Assembly: GCA_963972425.1 (NCBI GenBank)
Contig: CAXAUF010000001.1
Location: forward strand, 62,001-126,000
Source of the DNA: Algorimicrobium sp002414705
GTDB taxonomy: Bacteria; Bacteroidota; Bacteroidia; Flavobacteriales; Flavobacteriaceae
Direction of reading: 5' to 3'
Length of the DNA stretch: 64,000 nucleotides
Shown: positions 8,414 through 17,217 of the stretch, piece by piece
Layout: every line of letters starts with the position of its first letter
Numbering within the stretch: the stretch's first letter is position 1
The notes under the pieces: generated by a model
The model's database searches: none
The model's input: the letters and a program-made list of their open reading frames with translations, nothing else
Told to the model about the DNA's origin: nothing
Translations under genes and position numbers: made by a program

Positions 8414-9040
8414 ATGGATTTAAAAACAGTTTTTGATAATAATAATGAGTGGATTCAGAATAAATTAGAGGTGGACTCTAATTATTTTAAAGAATTAGGT
8501 GACGGACAAAATCCGGAACTTTTATATATAGGTTGTTCAGATAGTCGAGTTACTGCCGAAGAACTAATGGGAGCTGCTCCTGGTGAAGTTTTTGTACATA
8601 GAAATATTGCAAATATGGTTATCAGCATTGATCTGAATGTGATGTCTGTAATAAATTATGCTGTGGATCATTTAAAAGTAAAGCATGTAATTGTTTGCGG
8701 TCATTATGCCTGTGGTGGTGTAAAAGCAGCCATGCAGTCAGCAGATTTAGGAATTTTAAACCCTTGGTTGCGTAACATTCGGGATGTATATAGAATTCAT
8801 AGAAATGAGTTAAATGCCATTGAAAATGAAGACAAACGTTATGACAGACTTGTGGAATTAAATGTCCAAGAGCAGTGTGTTAACTTAATAAAAACGGCAG
8901 CGGTACAAAAAGCATATAGAGAACGTGGTTTAAAAGTACACGGTTGGGTTTTTGATGTGCATACAGGGAAACTAATTGATTTAAAAATAGATTTTGAAAA
9001 CTACCTAAAAGATATTCGCGAAATTTATCATTTAGATTAG
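8414..9040 (+). CDS. Beta-class carbonic anhydrase (second copy)
   Basis: 208 residues, cytoplasmic. Zinc and catalytic residues are C41, D43 and R45 (GCSDSR) and H97 and C100 (CGHYACGG). The sequence HRNIANMV and the C-terminal HGWVFDVHTGKL are typical of the Can/YadF type of beta-carbonic anhydrase. It is separated by 5 bases from the long SulP gene and therefore co-transcribed. A strong hairpin at 9081-9106 ends the unit. Confidence 0.94.
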   Translation: MDLKTVFDNNNEWIQNKLEVDSNYFKELGDGQNPELLYIGCSDSRVTAEELMGAAPGEVFVHRNIANMVISIDLNVMSVINYAVDHLKVKHVIVCGHYACGGVKAAMQSADLGILNPWLRNIRDVYRIHRNELNAIENEDKRYDRLVELNVQEQCVNLIKTAAVQKAYRERGLKVHGWVFDVHTGKLIDLKIDFENYLKDIREIYHLD

Positions 9041-9076
9041 AATCTTTCAATAGTTTTTCAATTTCTAATACAATCA

Positions 9077-9109
9077 AAAAAACCAGAAAGGCTATCTTTT
9101 CTGGTTTTT
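9077..9109. terminator. Bidirectional intrinsic terminator
   Basis: AACCAGAAA (9081-9089) pairs with TTTCTGGTT (9098-9106) over 9 base pairs with an 8-base loop. A run of A precedes it and a run of T follows, so it can work in both directions. It lies between the convergent carbonic anhydrase and CvpA genes. Confidence 0.85.
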
Positions 9110-9177
9110 ATGCTACTTTAGAAATTCGTTTTAAATCCATCAAGCTTCAGGTATAATTTCGGAGTTGCTTTTTTTGC

Positions 9178-9672
9178 TTAAATATCTTCAGCAGATTTTA
9201 TTACAAACGGAAAAATCATTGGCGCTAAAGATTTTACAGGTTTGTAAAGTATGGCATTTTCAGTATGTTCTTCATCCACAAAGGTCATGGTACTATTCAT
9301 AGCATCAAAAATATTGAGTAAGACACTTAAAATTAAAGCCATTTTCAATACGCCAAATAGGGCACCTAATAATTTATTTAAAATCCCTAAAGCGGCAAAG
9401 TCGGCTAGTTTAGTCAAAGCTTTTCCAGCTAAAGCAATCACTAAAATAATCACAATAAACGTGATGGCAAAAGCGACAACATTAATGGTTTTTTCATCCC
9501 AATCTACATAACCCATAAGCATTTCAGCAGCATAAAAGCTAAAGTGAATAGCGCCATAAATACCAGCAATTAACGCTACTAACGAGGCAATTTCTACAAA
9601 GAAACCTTTCATAAAACCACGCACGAGTCCGAAACCCAAAAATGCCACTAAAATGATATCAATTACGGTCAT
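9178..9672 (-). CDS. CvpA family membrane protein
   Basis: 164 residues with four membrane segments. The start IDIILVAFLGFGLVRGFMKGFFVEIASLVALIAGIYGA is typical of CvpA: a first helix, a basic RGFMKGF turn, then a second helix. CvpA proteins are inner membrane proteins first linked to colicin V production and more recently to envelope homeostasis; the molecular role is not clear. The gene is single and faces the carbonic anhydrase gene across a bidirectional terminator. Its promoter region is shared with the divergent gene at 9760. Confidence 0.85.
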   Translation of the reverse strand: MTVIDIILVAFLGFGLVRGFMKGFFVEIASLVALIAGIYGAIHFSFYAAEMLMGYVDWDEKTINVVAFAITFIVIILVIALAGKALTKLADFAALGILNKLLGALFGVLKMALILSVLLNIFDAMNSTMTFVDEEHTENAILYKPVKSLAPMIFPFVIKSAEDI

Positions 9673-9690
9673 ATTACACTAGAATTTTAA

Positions 9691-9698
9691 CAAATATA
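9691..9698 (-). promoter_or_regulatory. Putative -7 box for the cvpA-like gene
   Basis: The minus strand reads TATATTTG, a full match to the Bacteroidetes TAnnTTTG box, 19 bases upstream of the CvpA start. No clear TTG -33 element was found at the right distance. Confidence 0.45.
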
Positions 9699-9701
9699 AA
9701 G

Positions 9702-9709
9702 TAACTTTG
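9702..9709 (+). promoter_or_regulatory. Putative -7 box for the gene at 9760
   Basis: TAACTTTG fully matches TAnnTTTG, 51 bases upstream of the ATG at 9760. It is back to back with the minus-strand box at 9691-9698, so the divergent promoters are packed within about 20 bases. The -33 region is weak. Confidence 0.5.
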
Positions 9710-9759
9710 CTTCTTTATAAAAACTTAAAAAGGAGATTCCCATTTTCGGGAAAAATATT

Positions 9760-10116
9760 ATGTCTAGAGACGAACAATTAAAACAACGATGGGAATTGGT
9801 AGTGCAAAAATTATCTACGCAATTTGCTGATGGAGACACCCTAGATTTAGATGCTATTATTTATTTAATTGGTGTTCAAGAATTGGGACAATTAGATAAA
9901 AAATTTAAAAAAGACCACAAATTAGATTTGATGCACATAGCTATTTGTCGTCTTCTTGAGCCTTATGGTTATTATGAATTTGATTATTTTGATGAAGATA
10001 AATGGCCACATTATAAAGTAAAAGAGCAGTTGCCAAATTTAAAAGCAGGTGAGCAAAGTGTGCTGATGAAAGAAGCCATTGTAAACTATTTTATGGAAGC
10101 CGAGTATATAAAATAA
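9760..10116 (+). CDS. Conserved Bacteroidetes protein of unknown function
   Basis: 118 residues, cytoplasmic, acidic, no signal or membrane segment. It looks mainly helical, with a tyrosine/acid-rich patch near the C-terminus (EPYGYYEFDYFDEDKWPHYK). I recognise the general type as a small conserved flavobacterial protein but know no function for it. It is placed 35 bases upstream of pheS on the same strand, a neighbourhood that could allow co-transcription, although pheS seems to have its own -7 box. Confidence 0.7.
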   Translation: MSRDEQLKQRWELVVQKLSTQFADGDTLDLDAIIYLIGVQELGQLDKKFKKDHKLDLMHIAICRLLEPYGYYEFDYFDEDKWPHYKVKEQLPNLKAGEQSVLMKEAIVNYFMEAEYIK

Positions 10117-10123
10117 GAATTAG

Positions 10124-10131
10124 TAAATTTG
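10124..10131 (+). promoter_or_regulatory. Putative -7 box for pheS
   Basis: TAAATTTG matches TAnnTTTG exactly and lies 20 bases upstream of the pheS ATG. No good -33 box is seen. Confidence 0.4.
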
Positions 10132-10151
10132 CACTCATTTTCAATGATATC

Positions 10152-11171
10152 ATGATAGATAAGATAAAAGAATTAATAGCTGAAGCTGAAGCATTTCAAG
10201 CAAAATCTAAAGAGGAAGTTGAAGTATTCCGAATTAAATATTTAGGAAAAAAAGGCTTGCTTAACGATTATTTTAAAGAGTTTAAAAACGTAGCTAACGA
10301 TCAGAAAAAGGAATTTGGTCAGGTTATAAATGCTCTAAAAAAGACAGCTGAAGATAAAGTTGCCACGTTAAAAGAAGAACTAGAAAGTACTGAAGACGTT
10401 TCAGGTGTTTATAATGATTTGTCTCGTCCAGGTGAACCGATTCAAATAGGCGCTAGACACCCAATTTCATTAGTAAAAAACCAGATTATAGATATATTTT
10501 CTCGCATAGGATTTAACGTGAGCGAAGGTCCAGAAATTGAAGATGATTGGCATAATTTTACCGCATTAAATTTGCCAGAATATCATCCAGCACGCGATAT
10601 GCAGGATACGTTTTTTATACAAACCGATCCTGATATTTTGTTGCGTACACACACCAGTTCTGTACAGGTGCGTTATATGGAAAATAACAAACCGCCAATT
10701 CGAACAATTTCTCCAGGACGTGTGTATAGAAACGAAGCAATTTCGGCACGATCACACTGTTTTTTCCACCAAGTAGAAGGTTTATATATTGATAAAGACG
10801 TGAGTTTTTCCGATTTAAAACAAACCCTTCAATATTTTACAACCGAAATGTTTGGGAAAAGTAAAATACGTTTACGTCCATCATACTTCCCATTTACAGA
10901 GCCAAGTGCGGAGGTTGATGTGTATTGGGGACTAGAAACTGAAACAGATTACCGTATTACAAAAGGAACCGGTTGGTTGGAAATTATGGGTTGTGGTATG
11001 GTAGATCCAAATGTTTTGGAAAATTGCGGTATTGATTCTAAAGAATATTCTGGTTTTGCATTTGGAATGGGAATAGATCGTATTGCTATGCTTTTACACC
11101 AAATTGGTGATATCCGATTATTAAGTGAAAACGATGTGCGCTTTTTAGAGCAGTTTAAGTCTGCATTGTAA
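10152..11171 (+). CDS. pheS: Phenylalanine-tRNA ligase alpha subunit
   Basis: 339 residues, full length for PheS. The N-terminal coiled coil (about 1-85) contains KAKSKEEVE-type helical sequence and the tRNA-contacting FRIKYLGKKGLL. The class II catalytic core follows, with RPGEPIQIGARHPI, then motif 2 (SPGRVYRNEAISARSHCFFHQVEG) and motif 3 (GFAFGMGIDRIAML) near the end. With PheT, encoded elsewhere, it charges tRNA-Phe. Here pheS is not next to pheT, which is common in Bacteroidetes. Confidence 0.97.
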   Translation: MIDKIKELIAEAEAFQAKSKEEVEVFRIKYLGKKGLLNDYFKEFKNVANDQKKEFGQVINALKKTAEDKVATLKEELESTEDVSGVYNDLSRPGEPIQIGARHPISLVKNQIIDIFSRIGFNVSEGPEIEDDWHNFTALNLPEYHPARDMQDTFFIQTDPDILLRTHTSSVQVRYMENNKPPIRTISPGRVYRNEAISARSHCFFHQVEGLYIDKDVSFSDLKQTLQYFTTEMFGKSKIRLRPSYFPFTEPSAEVDVYWGLETETDYRITKGTGWLEIMGCGMVDPNVLENCGIDSKEYSGFAFGMGIDRIAMLLHQIGDIRLLSENDVRFLEQFKSAL

Positions 11172-11240
11172 GTAAAAAATATAGGAGCTATAGAAAGCCG
11201 ATGACATATTGACTTTCTTCGTTAACAATTTTTAACTCCG

Positions 11241-11265
11241 TTTAGTTTGGGACTTCCGAACTAAA
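11241..11265. promoter_or_regulatory. Imperfect inverted repeat over the efflux operon promoter (putative operator)
   Basis: TTTAGTTTGGGA (11241-11252) faces TCCGAACTAAA (11255-11265). The outer 7 bases match exactly and the inner part nearly. The repeat covers the -33 box and most of the spacer of the promoter at 11246-11275, where a repressor would block RNA polymerase. No dedicated TetR/MarR gene is seen beside it. Confidence 0.5.
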
Positions 11266-11275
11266 GATATTTTTG
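11246..11275 (+). promoter_or_regulatory. Promoter of the RND efflux operon
   Basis: TTTG (11246-11249), an 18-base spacer and TATTTTTG (11268-11275) form the best Bacteroidetes promoter in the window. Transcription would start around 11280, downstream of a TTG codon that could otherwise be taken as the start of the next gene. It probably drives everything from 11294 to 17613. Confidence 0.7.
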
Positions 11276-11293
11276 CTTGACTTACATTATAAA

Positions 11294-11494
11294 ATGACAG
11301 GTAATCAGAGAGGTTCAGAAAAAATGCTTCATGAGCTAATTACAGACTATAAGTTAGAATTCAATAATTTAGAAAGCATACCATCCAAACTCAAATTTGA
11401 TTTAACCTATCACGATAATTATATAAAATTTTTAAATTTGGCTATGACTTCCATGTCAGAGCGAAAATATAAAGTAGTTGAAATGAAAACTTAA
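11294..11494 (+). CDS. Small protein of unknown function at the head of the efflux operon
   Basis: 66 residues from the ATG at 11294. An in-frame TTG at 11273 lies inside the -7 box and cannot be in the transcript. The protein is charged, without signal or membrane segment (MTGNQRGSEKMLHELITDYK at the start, MSERKYKVVEMKT at the end), and probably helical. I do not recognise the family. It ends 13 bases before the periplasmic adaptor gene. As first gene of the operon it could be a small regulator or an accessory protein, but it could also be a chance reading frame in the leader. Confidence 0.45.
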   Translation: MTGNQRGSEKMLHELITDYKLEFNNLESIPSKLKFDLTYHDNYIKFLNLAMTSMSERKYKVVEMKT

Positions 11495-11507
11495 ACGCCA
11501 TCTTAAC

Positions 11508-12626
11508 ATGATAAAAAACACATTCAATATTGGTATTTCTTGTGCCTTAGTTTTGGTGCTATTTAATTGTGGAAAAAAAGAAGCAGAACCCAAAGCAGCT
11601 CCTTTATTACCATATCCAGTTATACAAGTTTCAAAGCAAAATGTAACTACTTACGAAACTTTTCCAACAAGTATTGAAGGTGAGGTAAATAGTGAGGTTA
11701 GACCAAAAATATCTGGTTATATCAAAGAGGTTTTAGTTACAGAAGGACAAGCCGTAAAACAAGGTCAATTATTATTCAAACTAGAAACGCAATCGTTGAG
11801 CCAAGATGCGCAAGCCGCAAAAGCAAATGTAAATGCAGCGCAAGTTGAAGTTGACAAATTAAAACCTTTAGTCGAAAAAAATATTATTAGTAACGTACAG
11901 TTAGAAACTGCCAATGCTAAATTGCTACAAGCTCAAAGTACTTATAATAGTATTGGAGCTAATATTGATTATGCCAATGTAAAAAGTCCGGTAGATGGCT
12001 TTGTAGGTTCTATAAATTTTAGAAAAGGGGCTTTGGTAAGTGCTCAAAATACAATGCCATTAACAAATGTGTCATCTATTGATGAGGTTTATGCTTATTT
12101 TTCTATGAATGAAAAAGCATTTATTTCGTTTATGGCTGATGCTAAAGGCGAAACAGCAAAAGAAAAATTAGAACAATTTCCAGAAGTAAAATTACAACTA
12201 GCAAATGGTGAATTGTACAAGAAATCAGGTAGAATTGAAACCATTACAGGTGATATAAATACCCAAACAGGGACCATAACATTTCGAGCTAAATTTGATA
12301 ATAAAGCAGGTTTATTAAGAAATGGAAGTAGTGGAACCATTTTAATTCCTAAAACTTATACTGATGTGCTAGTTATTCCTTCGGAATCTACCTACGAAAG
12401 ACAAGGCAAAAGTTTTGTTTATCAAGTTATACAGGATTCTTTAGTAGATAAACCCATAGCTGTTTTAAAGTCTTCAGGACGCTTGTTTATTATTAAAGAT
12501 GGGATAGAAGTCGGTGAAACTATTTTAGCAAAAGGACTTAATAAAGTAAGTTCGGGAAGTAAAATAAAACCAATTATGAAGCCGCTAGATAGCATAATTA
12601 ATTCATTTAACACGGTATTTAAATAG
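11508..12626 (+). CDS. RND efflux periplasmic adaptor lipoprotein (AcrA/MexA type)
   Basis: 372 residues. A lipoprotein signal ends at LFNC with the lipidated cysteine at C21. Then comes the usual adaptor order: a barrel-sandwich half (VRPKISGYIKEVLVTEGQAVKQGQLLFKLE), an alpha hairpin (about 95-140), the second lipoyl half (IDYANVKSPVDGFVGSINF), and beta-barrel and membrane-proximal domains. It links the inner membrane pump with the outer membrane channel. The pump gene starts 7 bases downstream. Substrates cannot be predicted, but the pump subtype (HAE1) suggests hydrophobic or amphiphilic compounds. Confidence 0.94.
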   Translation: MIKNTFNIGISCALVLVLFNCGKKEAEPKAAPLLPYPVIQVSKQNVTTYETFPTSIEGEVNSEVRPKISGYIKEVLVTEGQAVKQGQLLFKLETQSLSQDAQAAKANVNAAQVEVDKLKPLVEKNIISNVQLETANAKLLQAQSTYNSIGANIDYANVKSPVDGFVGSINFRKGALVSAQNTMPLTNVSSIDEVYAYFSMNEKAFISFMADAKGETAKEKLEQFPEVKLQLANGELYKKSGRIETITGDINTQTGTITFRAKFDNKAGLLRNGSSGTILIPKTYTDVLVIPSESTYERQGKSFVYQVIQDSLVDKPIAVLKSSGRLFIIKDGIEVGETILAKGLNKVSSGSKIKPIMKPLDSIINSFNTVFK

Positions 12627-12633
12627 GTCAATT

Positions 12634-15600
12634 ATGTTAAAGAAATTTATTGAAAGACCCGTTTTATCCACGGTTATTTCTATCATCATTGTTATTCTAG
12701 GTATATTAGGCTTGCTTCAATTACCAGTAACTCAATATCCAGATATTGCACCTCCAACAGTACAAGTAAATGCGTCTTATCCAGGCGCGAATGCAGAAAC
12801 CATATTGGAAAGTGTTATTGTTCCTATTGAAGAACAAATTAATGGTGTGGAAGGTATGACCTATATCACATCAACAGCAAGTAACTCTGGAAGTGCCTCT
12901 ATTCAAGTGTTTTTCGAGCAAGGTTATGATGCAGATATTGCTGCGGTAAATGTTCAGAACCGTGTTGCTCGTGCCAATTCATTATTACCTTCTGAAGTGA
13001 CACGAGCTGGTGTTATAACACAAAAGCAACAAAATTCAGCTTTATTATATGCAGCCATATATTCTAACAATCCAGAGTATGATGATACCTTTATTCAGAA
13101 TTATTTAAATATCAATATCAAACCCGAATTACAACGTGTAAATGGTGTTGGTGCGGTCAATGTTTTTGGTGGTAAAGATTATTCCATGCGTATTTGGTTG
13201 GATCCCATAAAAATGGCAGCTTATAAATTAGAACCGCGTGACGTTACACAAGCCATTAACGAACAAAGTTTAGAAGCAGCAGCTGGATCTTTTGGGCAAA
13301 ATACAGGCGAATCTTTTGAGTATGTTATAAAATACAAAGGTCGTTATAAAGAAGCAACAGATTATGAGAACATTGTAATTAAAGCACTAGGTAATGGTGA
13401 GTTTTTACGTGTTAAAGACGTTGCTAAAGTGGAGTTAGACGCGTTTTCTTATGCATCTGTATCAAGAACCAAAGGAAAGCCAGCCGTAAATTTTGGGGTT
13501 TTCCAAACGCCAGGTTCTAATGCACAGGAAATTATTGAAAACATCTATACTAAAATGGATGAGCTGAAAAAGGATTTTCCTGAAGGGATAGATTATTTAG
13601 TAAACTATGATACGAATAAGTTTCTTACCGCATCTATTGAAAAAGTATTACATACTTTATTAGAAGCCTTTTTATTGGTGTTTTTGGTAGTATTTATTTT
13701 CTTGCAAGATTTTAAATCCACCTTAATTCCAGCTATTGCTGTTCCAGTTTCTATTATTGGTACATTTTTCTTTTTAAATGTATTAGGTTACTCCATTAAC
13801 TTGCTAACCTTATTCGCACTTATTTTGGCTATTGGTATTGTGGTGGATGATGCTATTGTTGTTGTAGAAGCCGTTCATGCTAAATTAGAAGAAGGTTTTG
13901 ACGATGCCAAAAAAGCATCGGTTTCTGCCATGAGTGAAATTAGTGGAGCCATTGTTTCTATTACATTGGTTATGATTGCAGTATTTGTTCCAATTACATT
14001 TATTCAAGGACCATCAGGTGTGTTTTATGAGCAGTTTGGTGTTACCTTAATGATTGCCATATTTATTTCCGCTCTAAATGCTTTAACTTTAACACCTGCT
14101 TTATGCGCAATGTTTTTAAAACCTCATAAGGAGCATGCGCATAAAAAGAAATCTATTTTACAGCGTTTTTATGATGCATTTAATGCTGGATTTAATGCAA
14201 CAACTAGAAAATATACCCAATCTTTAGGTTTTTTATTAAGGCATAAATGGATTACATTTTTAATTCTTGGGTTGGGTGTTTTTGCTATTATTTCAGCCAA
14301 TAAAGTTATTCCTACAGGTTTTGTGCCTGCAGAAGATCGTGGTGTTATTTTTATGAATGCAGTATTACCTCCAGGTTCATCATCAGATCGATCCTATCAG
14401 GTAAACGAAAACATGTACAACATTATTAAAGATATTGAAGGGATTCAAGCAGCCTCATTTATTAGTGGTCAAAACTTCTTTTCTGGTGAAGGTAGTTCCA
14501 ATGCTATGGGCTTTATTATTTTAGAACCTTGGGATGAGCGCGAAACTGAAGCAGAATCTGTAGATGCCATTATTGGTCAATTATTTCAAAAATCCGCTTT
14601 AATTCCTGATGCTAATATTCTATTTTTTACACCACCAAGTGTCCCAGGTTTTGGTAGTGCAGATGGTTTTGAAATGCGCTTATTAGACAGAAATGCCAGA
14701 CCACTTACAGAACTTGATGCAACAGCAACCGATTTTGTTCAATTACTAAATCAACAACCAGATATTGCCTTTGCTTCCAATTCTTTTAGTACCAATTTCC
14801 CACAGTTGCAACTGGATATTAATGTGGAACGAGCTAAAGAAGCGGGTGTTTCAATAAGCGCTATTTTATCGGCTTTACAAGGTTATATAGGTGGTAATTA
14901 CGTAGCAGACTTTAGTCGTTTTGGTAAACAATTTCGTGTATTTGTTCAGGCATTACCAGAAAATCGTACAGATGAGGCTAGTTTAAATAGTATGATGGTT
15001 AAAACACCAAGTGGTCAAATGACACCTATTTCACAATACGTGTCTTTTAAACGAGTTTATGGACCACAAACAGTTAATCGTTTTAACTTATTTAATGCGG
15101 TTACTGTAAATGGTTCTGCAACACCAGGATTTAGTTCTGGCGATGCTATTAAAACCATAAACGAATTGGCAGAAGCTAATTTACCAGAAGGATATCAAGT
15201 TGCCTATTCTGGAATAACACGAGAGGAAATTGCATCTGCTGGACAATCTACAATTATTTTCATGATTAGTATTTTGTTTGTTTACTTTCTATTATCGGCT
15301 CAATATGAAAGTTATTTATTGCCATTAGCTATTATTTTATCTTTACCAATTGGTGTTGCTGGTGCGTATTTTACAACGTGGTTTACAGGTTTAGAGAATA
15401 ATATTTATTTCCAGATTGCGCTTATTATGTTAATCGGATTATTGGCTAAAAATGCCATTTTAATTGTAGAATTTGCTGTTCAGAGACGCCAACATGGTCT
15501 TACGCTTGTAGATGCTGCTATTGATGGTGCCAAGGTGCGTTTACGTCCTATTTTAATGACCTCATTTGCTTTTATATTGGGACTTCTACCGCTGGTCTTA

Positions 15601-15771
15601 GCCACAGGTGTTGGTGCAGCGGGTAATAATTCTATTGGAACAGGAGCTGTTGGAGGCCTATTAATTGGAACGGTAATAGGTGTATTTGTCATACCTGTTT
15701 TGTTTGTTGTTTTTCAATGGTTACAAGAAAAAATTACTGGTGTTCCTGAAGCTGTAAATCAACAAAATTAA
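12634..15771 (+). CDS. RND multidrug efflux pump, HAE1 (AcrB/MexB) type
   Basis: 1045 residues, the standard size. It opens with the typical FIERPVLSTVISIIIVILG first helix and LPVTQYPDIAPPTV. It has twelve membrane segments and two large periplasmic loops. The proton-relay aspartates D405 and D406 are present in helix 4 (AIGIVVDDAIVVVEAV), and the second half has the matching GLLAKNAILIVEFA motif. It forms a trimer and exports drugs or other amphiphiles with the adaptor and the TolC-like protein encoded on either side. The gene lies within a tight operon (gaps 7 and 12 bases). Confidence 0.96.
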   Translation: MLKKFIERPVLSTVISIIIVILGILGLLQLPVTQYPDIAPPTVQVNASYPGANAETILESVIVPIEEQINGVEGMTYITSTASNSGSASIQVFFEQGYDADIAAVNVQNRVARANSLLPSEVTRAGVITQKQQNSALLYAAIYSNNPEYDDTFIQNYLNINIKPELQRVNGVGAVNVFGGKDYSMRIWLDPIKMAAYKLEPRDVTQAINEQSLEAAAGSFGQNTGESFEYVIKYKGRYKEATDYENIVIKALGNGEFLRVKDVAKVELDAFSYASVSRTKGKPAVNFGVFQTPGSNAQEIIENIYTKMDELKKDFPEGIDYLVNYDTNKFLTASIEKVLHTLLEAFLLVFLVVFIFLQDFKSTLIPAIAVPVSIIGTFFFLNVLGYSINLLTLFALILAIGIVVDDAIVVVEAVHAKLEEGFDDAKKASVSAMSEISGAIVSITLVMIAVFVPITFIQGPSGVFYEQFGVTLMIAIFISALNALTLTPALCAMFLKPHKEHAHKKKSILQRFYDAFNAGFNATTRKYTQSLGFLLRHKWITFLILGLGVFAIISANKVIPTGFVPAEDRGVIFMNAVLPPGSSSDRSYQVNENMYNIIKDIEGIQAASFISGQNFFSGEGSSNAMGFIILEPWDERETEAESVDAIIGQLFQKSALIPDANILFFTPPSVPGFGSADGFEMRLLDRNARPLTELDATATDFVQLLNQQPDIAFASNSFSTNFPQLQLDINVERAKEAGVSISAILSALQGYIGGNYVADFSRFGKQFRVFVQALPENRTDEASLNSMMVKTPSGQMTPISQYVSFKRVYGPQTVNRFNLFNAVTVNGSATPGFSSGDAIKTINELAEANLPEGYQVAYSGITREEIASAGQSTIIFMISILFVYFLLSAQYESYLLPLAIILSLPIGVAGAYFTTWFTGLENNIYFQIALIMLIGLLAKNAILIVEFAVQRRQHGLTLVDAAIDGAKVRLRPILMTSFAFILGLLPLVLATGVGAAGNNSIGTGAVGGLLIGTVIGVFVIPVLFVVFQWLQEKITGVPEAVNQQN

Positions 15772-15783
15772 GCCTAACAGATT

Positions 15784-17202
15784 ATGAAAGTATTTTTAAA
15801 TAAACAATTGTTTTTAAGAGGAAGTGTTCTGTTTCTTATGTTGATTACCATGCAAAGTTGTTTGGTAACAAAAAACTATGAACGCCCAGATTTAGAAGAT
15901 GAAACGGAAAACTTATTCCGTACTGATGCATTGCCAACAGATAGTTTATCTATGGCAGATGTGTCTTGGAAGGATGTTTTTACCGATCCGTATTTAACTC
16001 AATATATTGAAGAAGGGTTGCAAAATAACATTGATATTCGTGTTGCAATTCAACAAATAATAACAGGCGAAGCCTATCTTAAACAAGGAAAAGCAGGCTA
16101 TCTTCCAACATTAAGTGCAGGTGCTTCATTAACGCATCAAGAGTTGGCAGCTAATAGTCAATTTGGTTCTTTCTTTGATGGCGCTATAGATCAATACGAA
16201 GCGGTAGCAACGTTATCTTGGGAAGCCGATGTTTGGGGAAAAATCCGCAGTAACAAACGGGCTTTTCAAGCAAGTTATTTAAAAAGTATTGCGGCTCACC
16301 AAGCGGTAAAAACTAAATTGATTGAAACTATTGCAACTACTTATTACACGTTAGTAGCTTTAGACGCACAATTAGAAATTGCCAAAGAAACAACCGAAAC
16401 TCGCCGAAAAAGTGTAGAAACTATTGAAGCTTTAAAGGAGGCTGGACAGGTAACACAGGTAGCTGTAGACCAAAATGTGGCGCAGTATAATAATGTGCGC
16501 GCACTTCAAATTGATATTCAACGGGAGATTTTTAAAACCGAAAATGCTTTGAGTATTTTATTAGGGAAACAACCTCAAAATTATGAGCGTAACCCATTAG
16601 ATGCTCAAAATATAACAACCGAAATGAAACTGGGTGTGCCTTACGTTTTATTGCGTAACAGACCAGATGTTATTGCTGCAGAAAATGATTTTATACAGGC
16701 TTTTGAAATGACTAATGTTGCTAAAACAAATTTTTATCCTTCGTTAACCTTGAGTGCTTCTGGAGGATTTCAGAGTTTAGAGTTTGATAATTGGTTTAAT
16801 ACCAACTCACTTTTTGCCAATATTGTTGGCGGATTAACTCAACCTATTTTCAATCAGCGAAAAATTAAAACCCAATACGAAGTATCGCAAGCACAACAAG
16901 AGCAGGCCTTTTTAAATTTTAAACAAACCTTGTTAGTAGCAGGTCAAGAAGTATCAAACGCTCTGTATACATACCAAGCGGAAGTGGATAAATTTGAATT
17001 CCGTGAAAACGAAGTAGAAGCCTTACGTCGTGCGGAACATAATTCAGAAATACTACTAGATAACGGGTATGCTAATTATTTAGATTTATTAACCGCCAGA
17101 CAAAGCGTATTAACTGCTGAATTGAATAGTATTGATAACAAATTAGAGCAATTATTGGCAGTCGTGCGTTTTTACAAAGCTTTAGGTGGTGGCTGGAAAT
17201 AA
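15784..17202 (+). CDS. Outer membrane efflux lipoprotein, NodT/OprM (TolC) family
   Basis: 472 residues. The lipoprotein signal ends at MQSC with lipidation at C26. Two outer membrane efflux repeats follow, each with long helices and short strands; typical pieces are SLTHQELAANSQF, LSWEADVWGKIRSNKRAF and VPYVLLRNRPDVIAAENDF, the last diagnostic of NodT-type channels. It forms the outer membrane exit duct of the RND pump encoded upstream. The gap to the pump gene is 12 bases. Confidence 0.95.
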   Translation: MKVFLNKQLFLRGSVLFLMLITMQSCLVTKNYERPDLEDETENLFRTDALPTDSLSMADVSWKDVFTDPYLTQYIEEGLQNNIDIRVAIQQIITGEAYLKQGKAGYLPTLSAGASLTHQELAANSQFGSFFDGAIDQYEAVATLSWEADVWGKIRSNKRAFQASYLKSIAAHQAVKTKLIETIATTYYTLVALDAQLEIAKETTETRRKSVETIEALKEAGQVTQVAVDQNVAQYNNVRALQIDIQREIFKTENALSILLGKQPQNYERNPLDAQNITTEMKLGVPYVLLRNRPDVIAAENDFIQAFEMTNVAKTNFYPSLTLSASGGFQSLEFDNWFNTNSLFANIVGGLTQPIFNQRKIKTQYEVSQAQQEQAFLNFKQTLLVAGQEVSNALYTYQAEVDKFEFRENEVEALRRAEHNSEILLDNGYANYLDLLTARQSVLTAELNSIDNKLEQLLAVVRFYKALGGGWK

Positions 17203-17217
17203 GAAAACCTATTTACA

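Noticed and set aside
11273..11293. TTG start giving the small efflux-operon protein 7 more residues
   Set aside because: The codon overlaps the -7 box of a strong promoter, so it would not be in the mRNA; ATG at 11294 is used.
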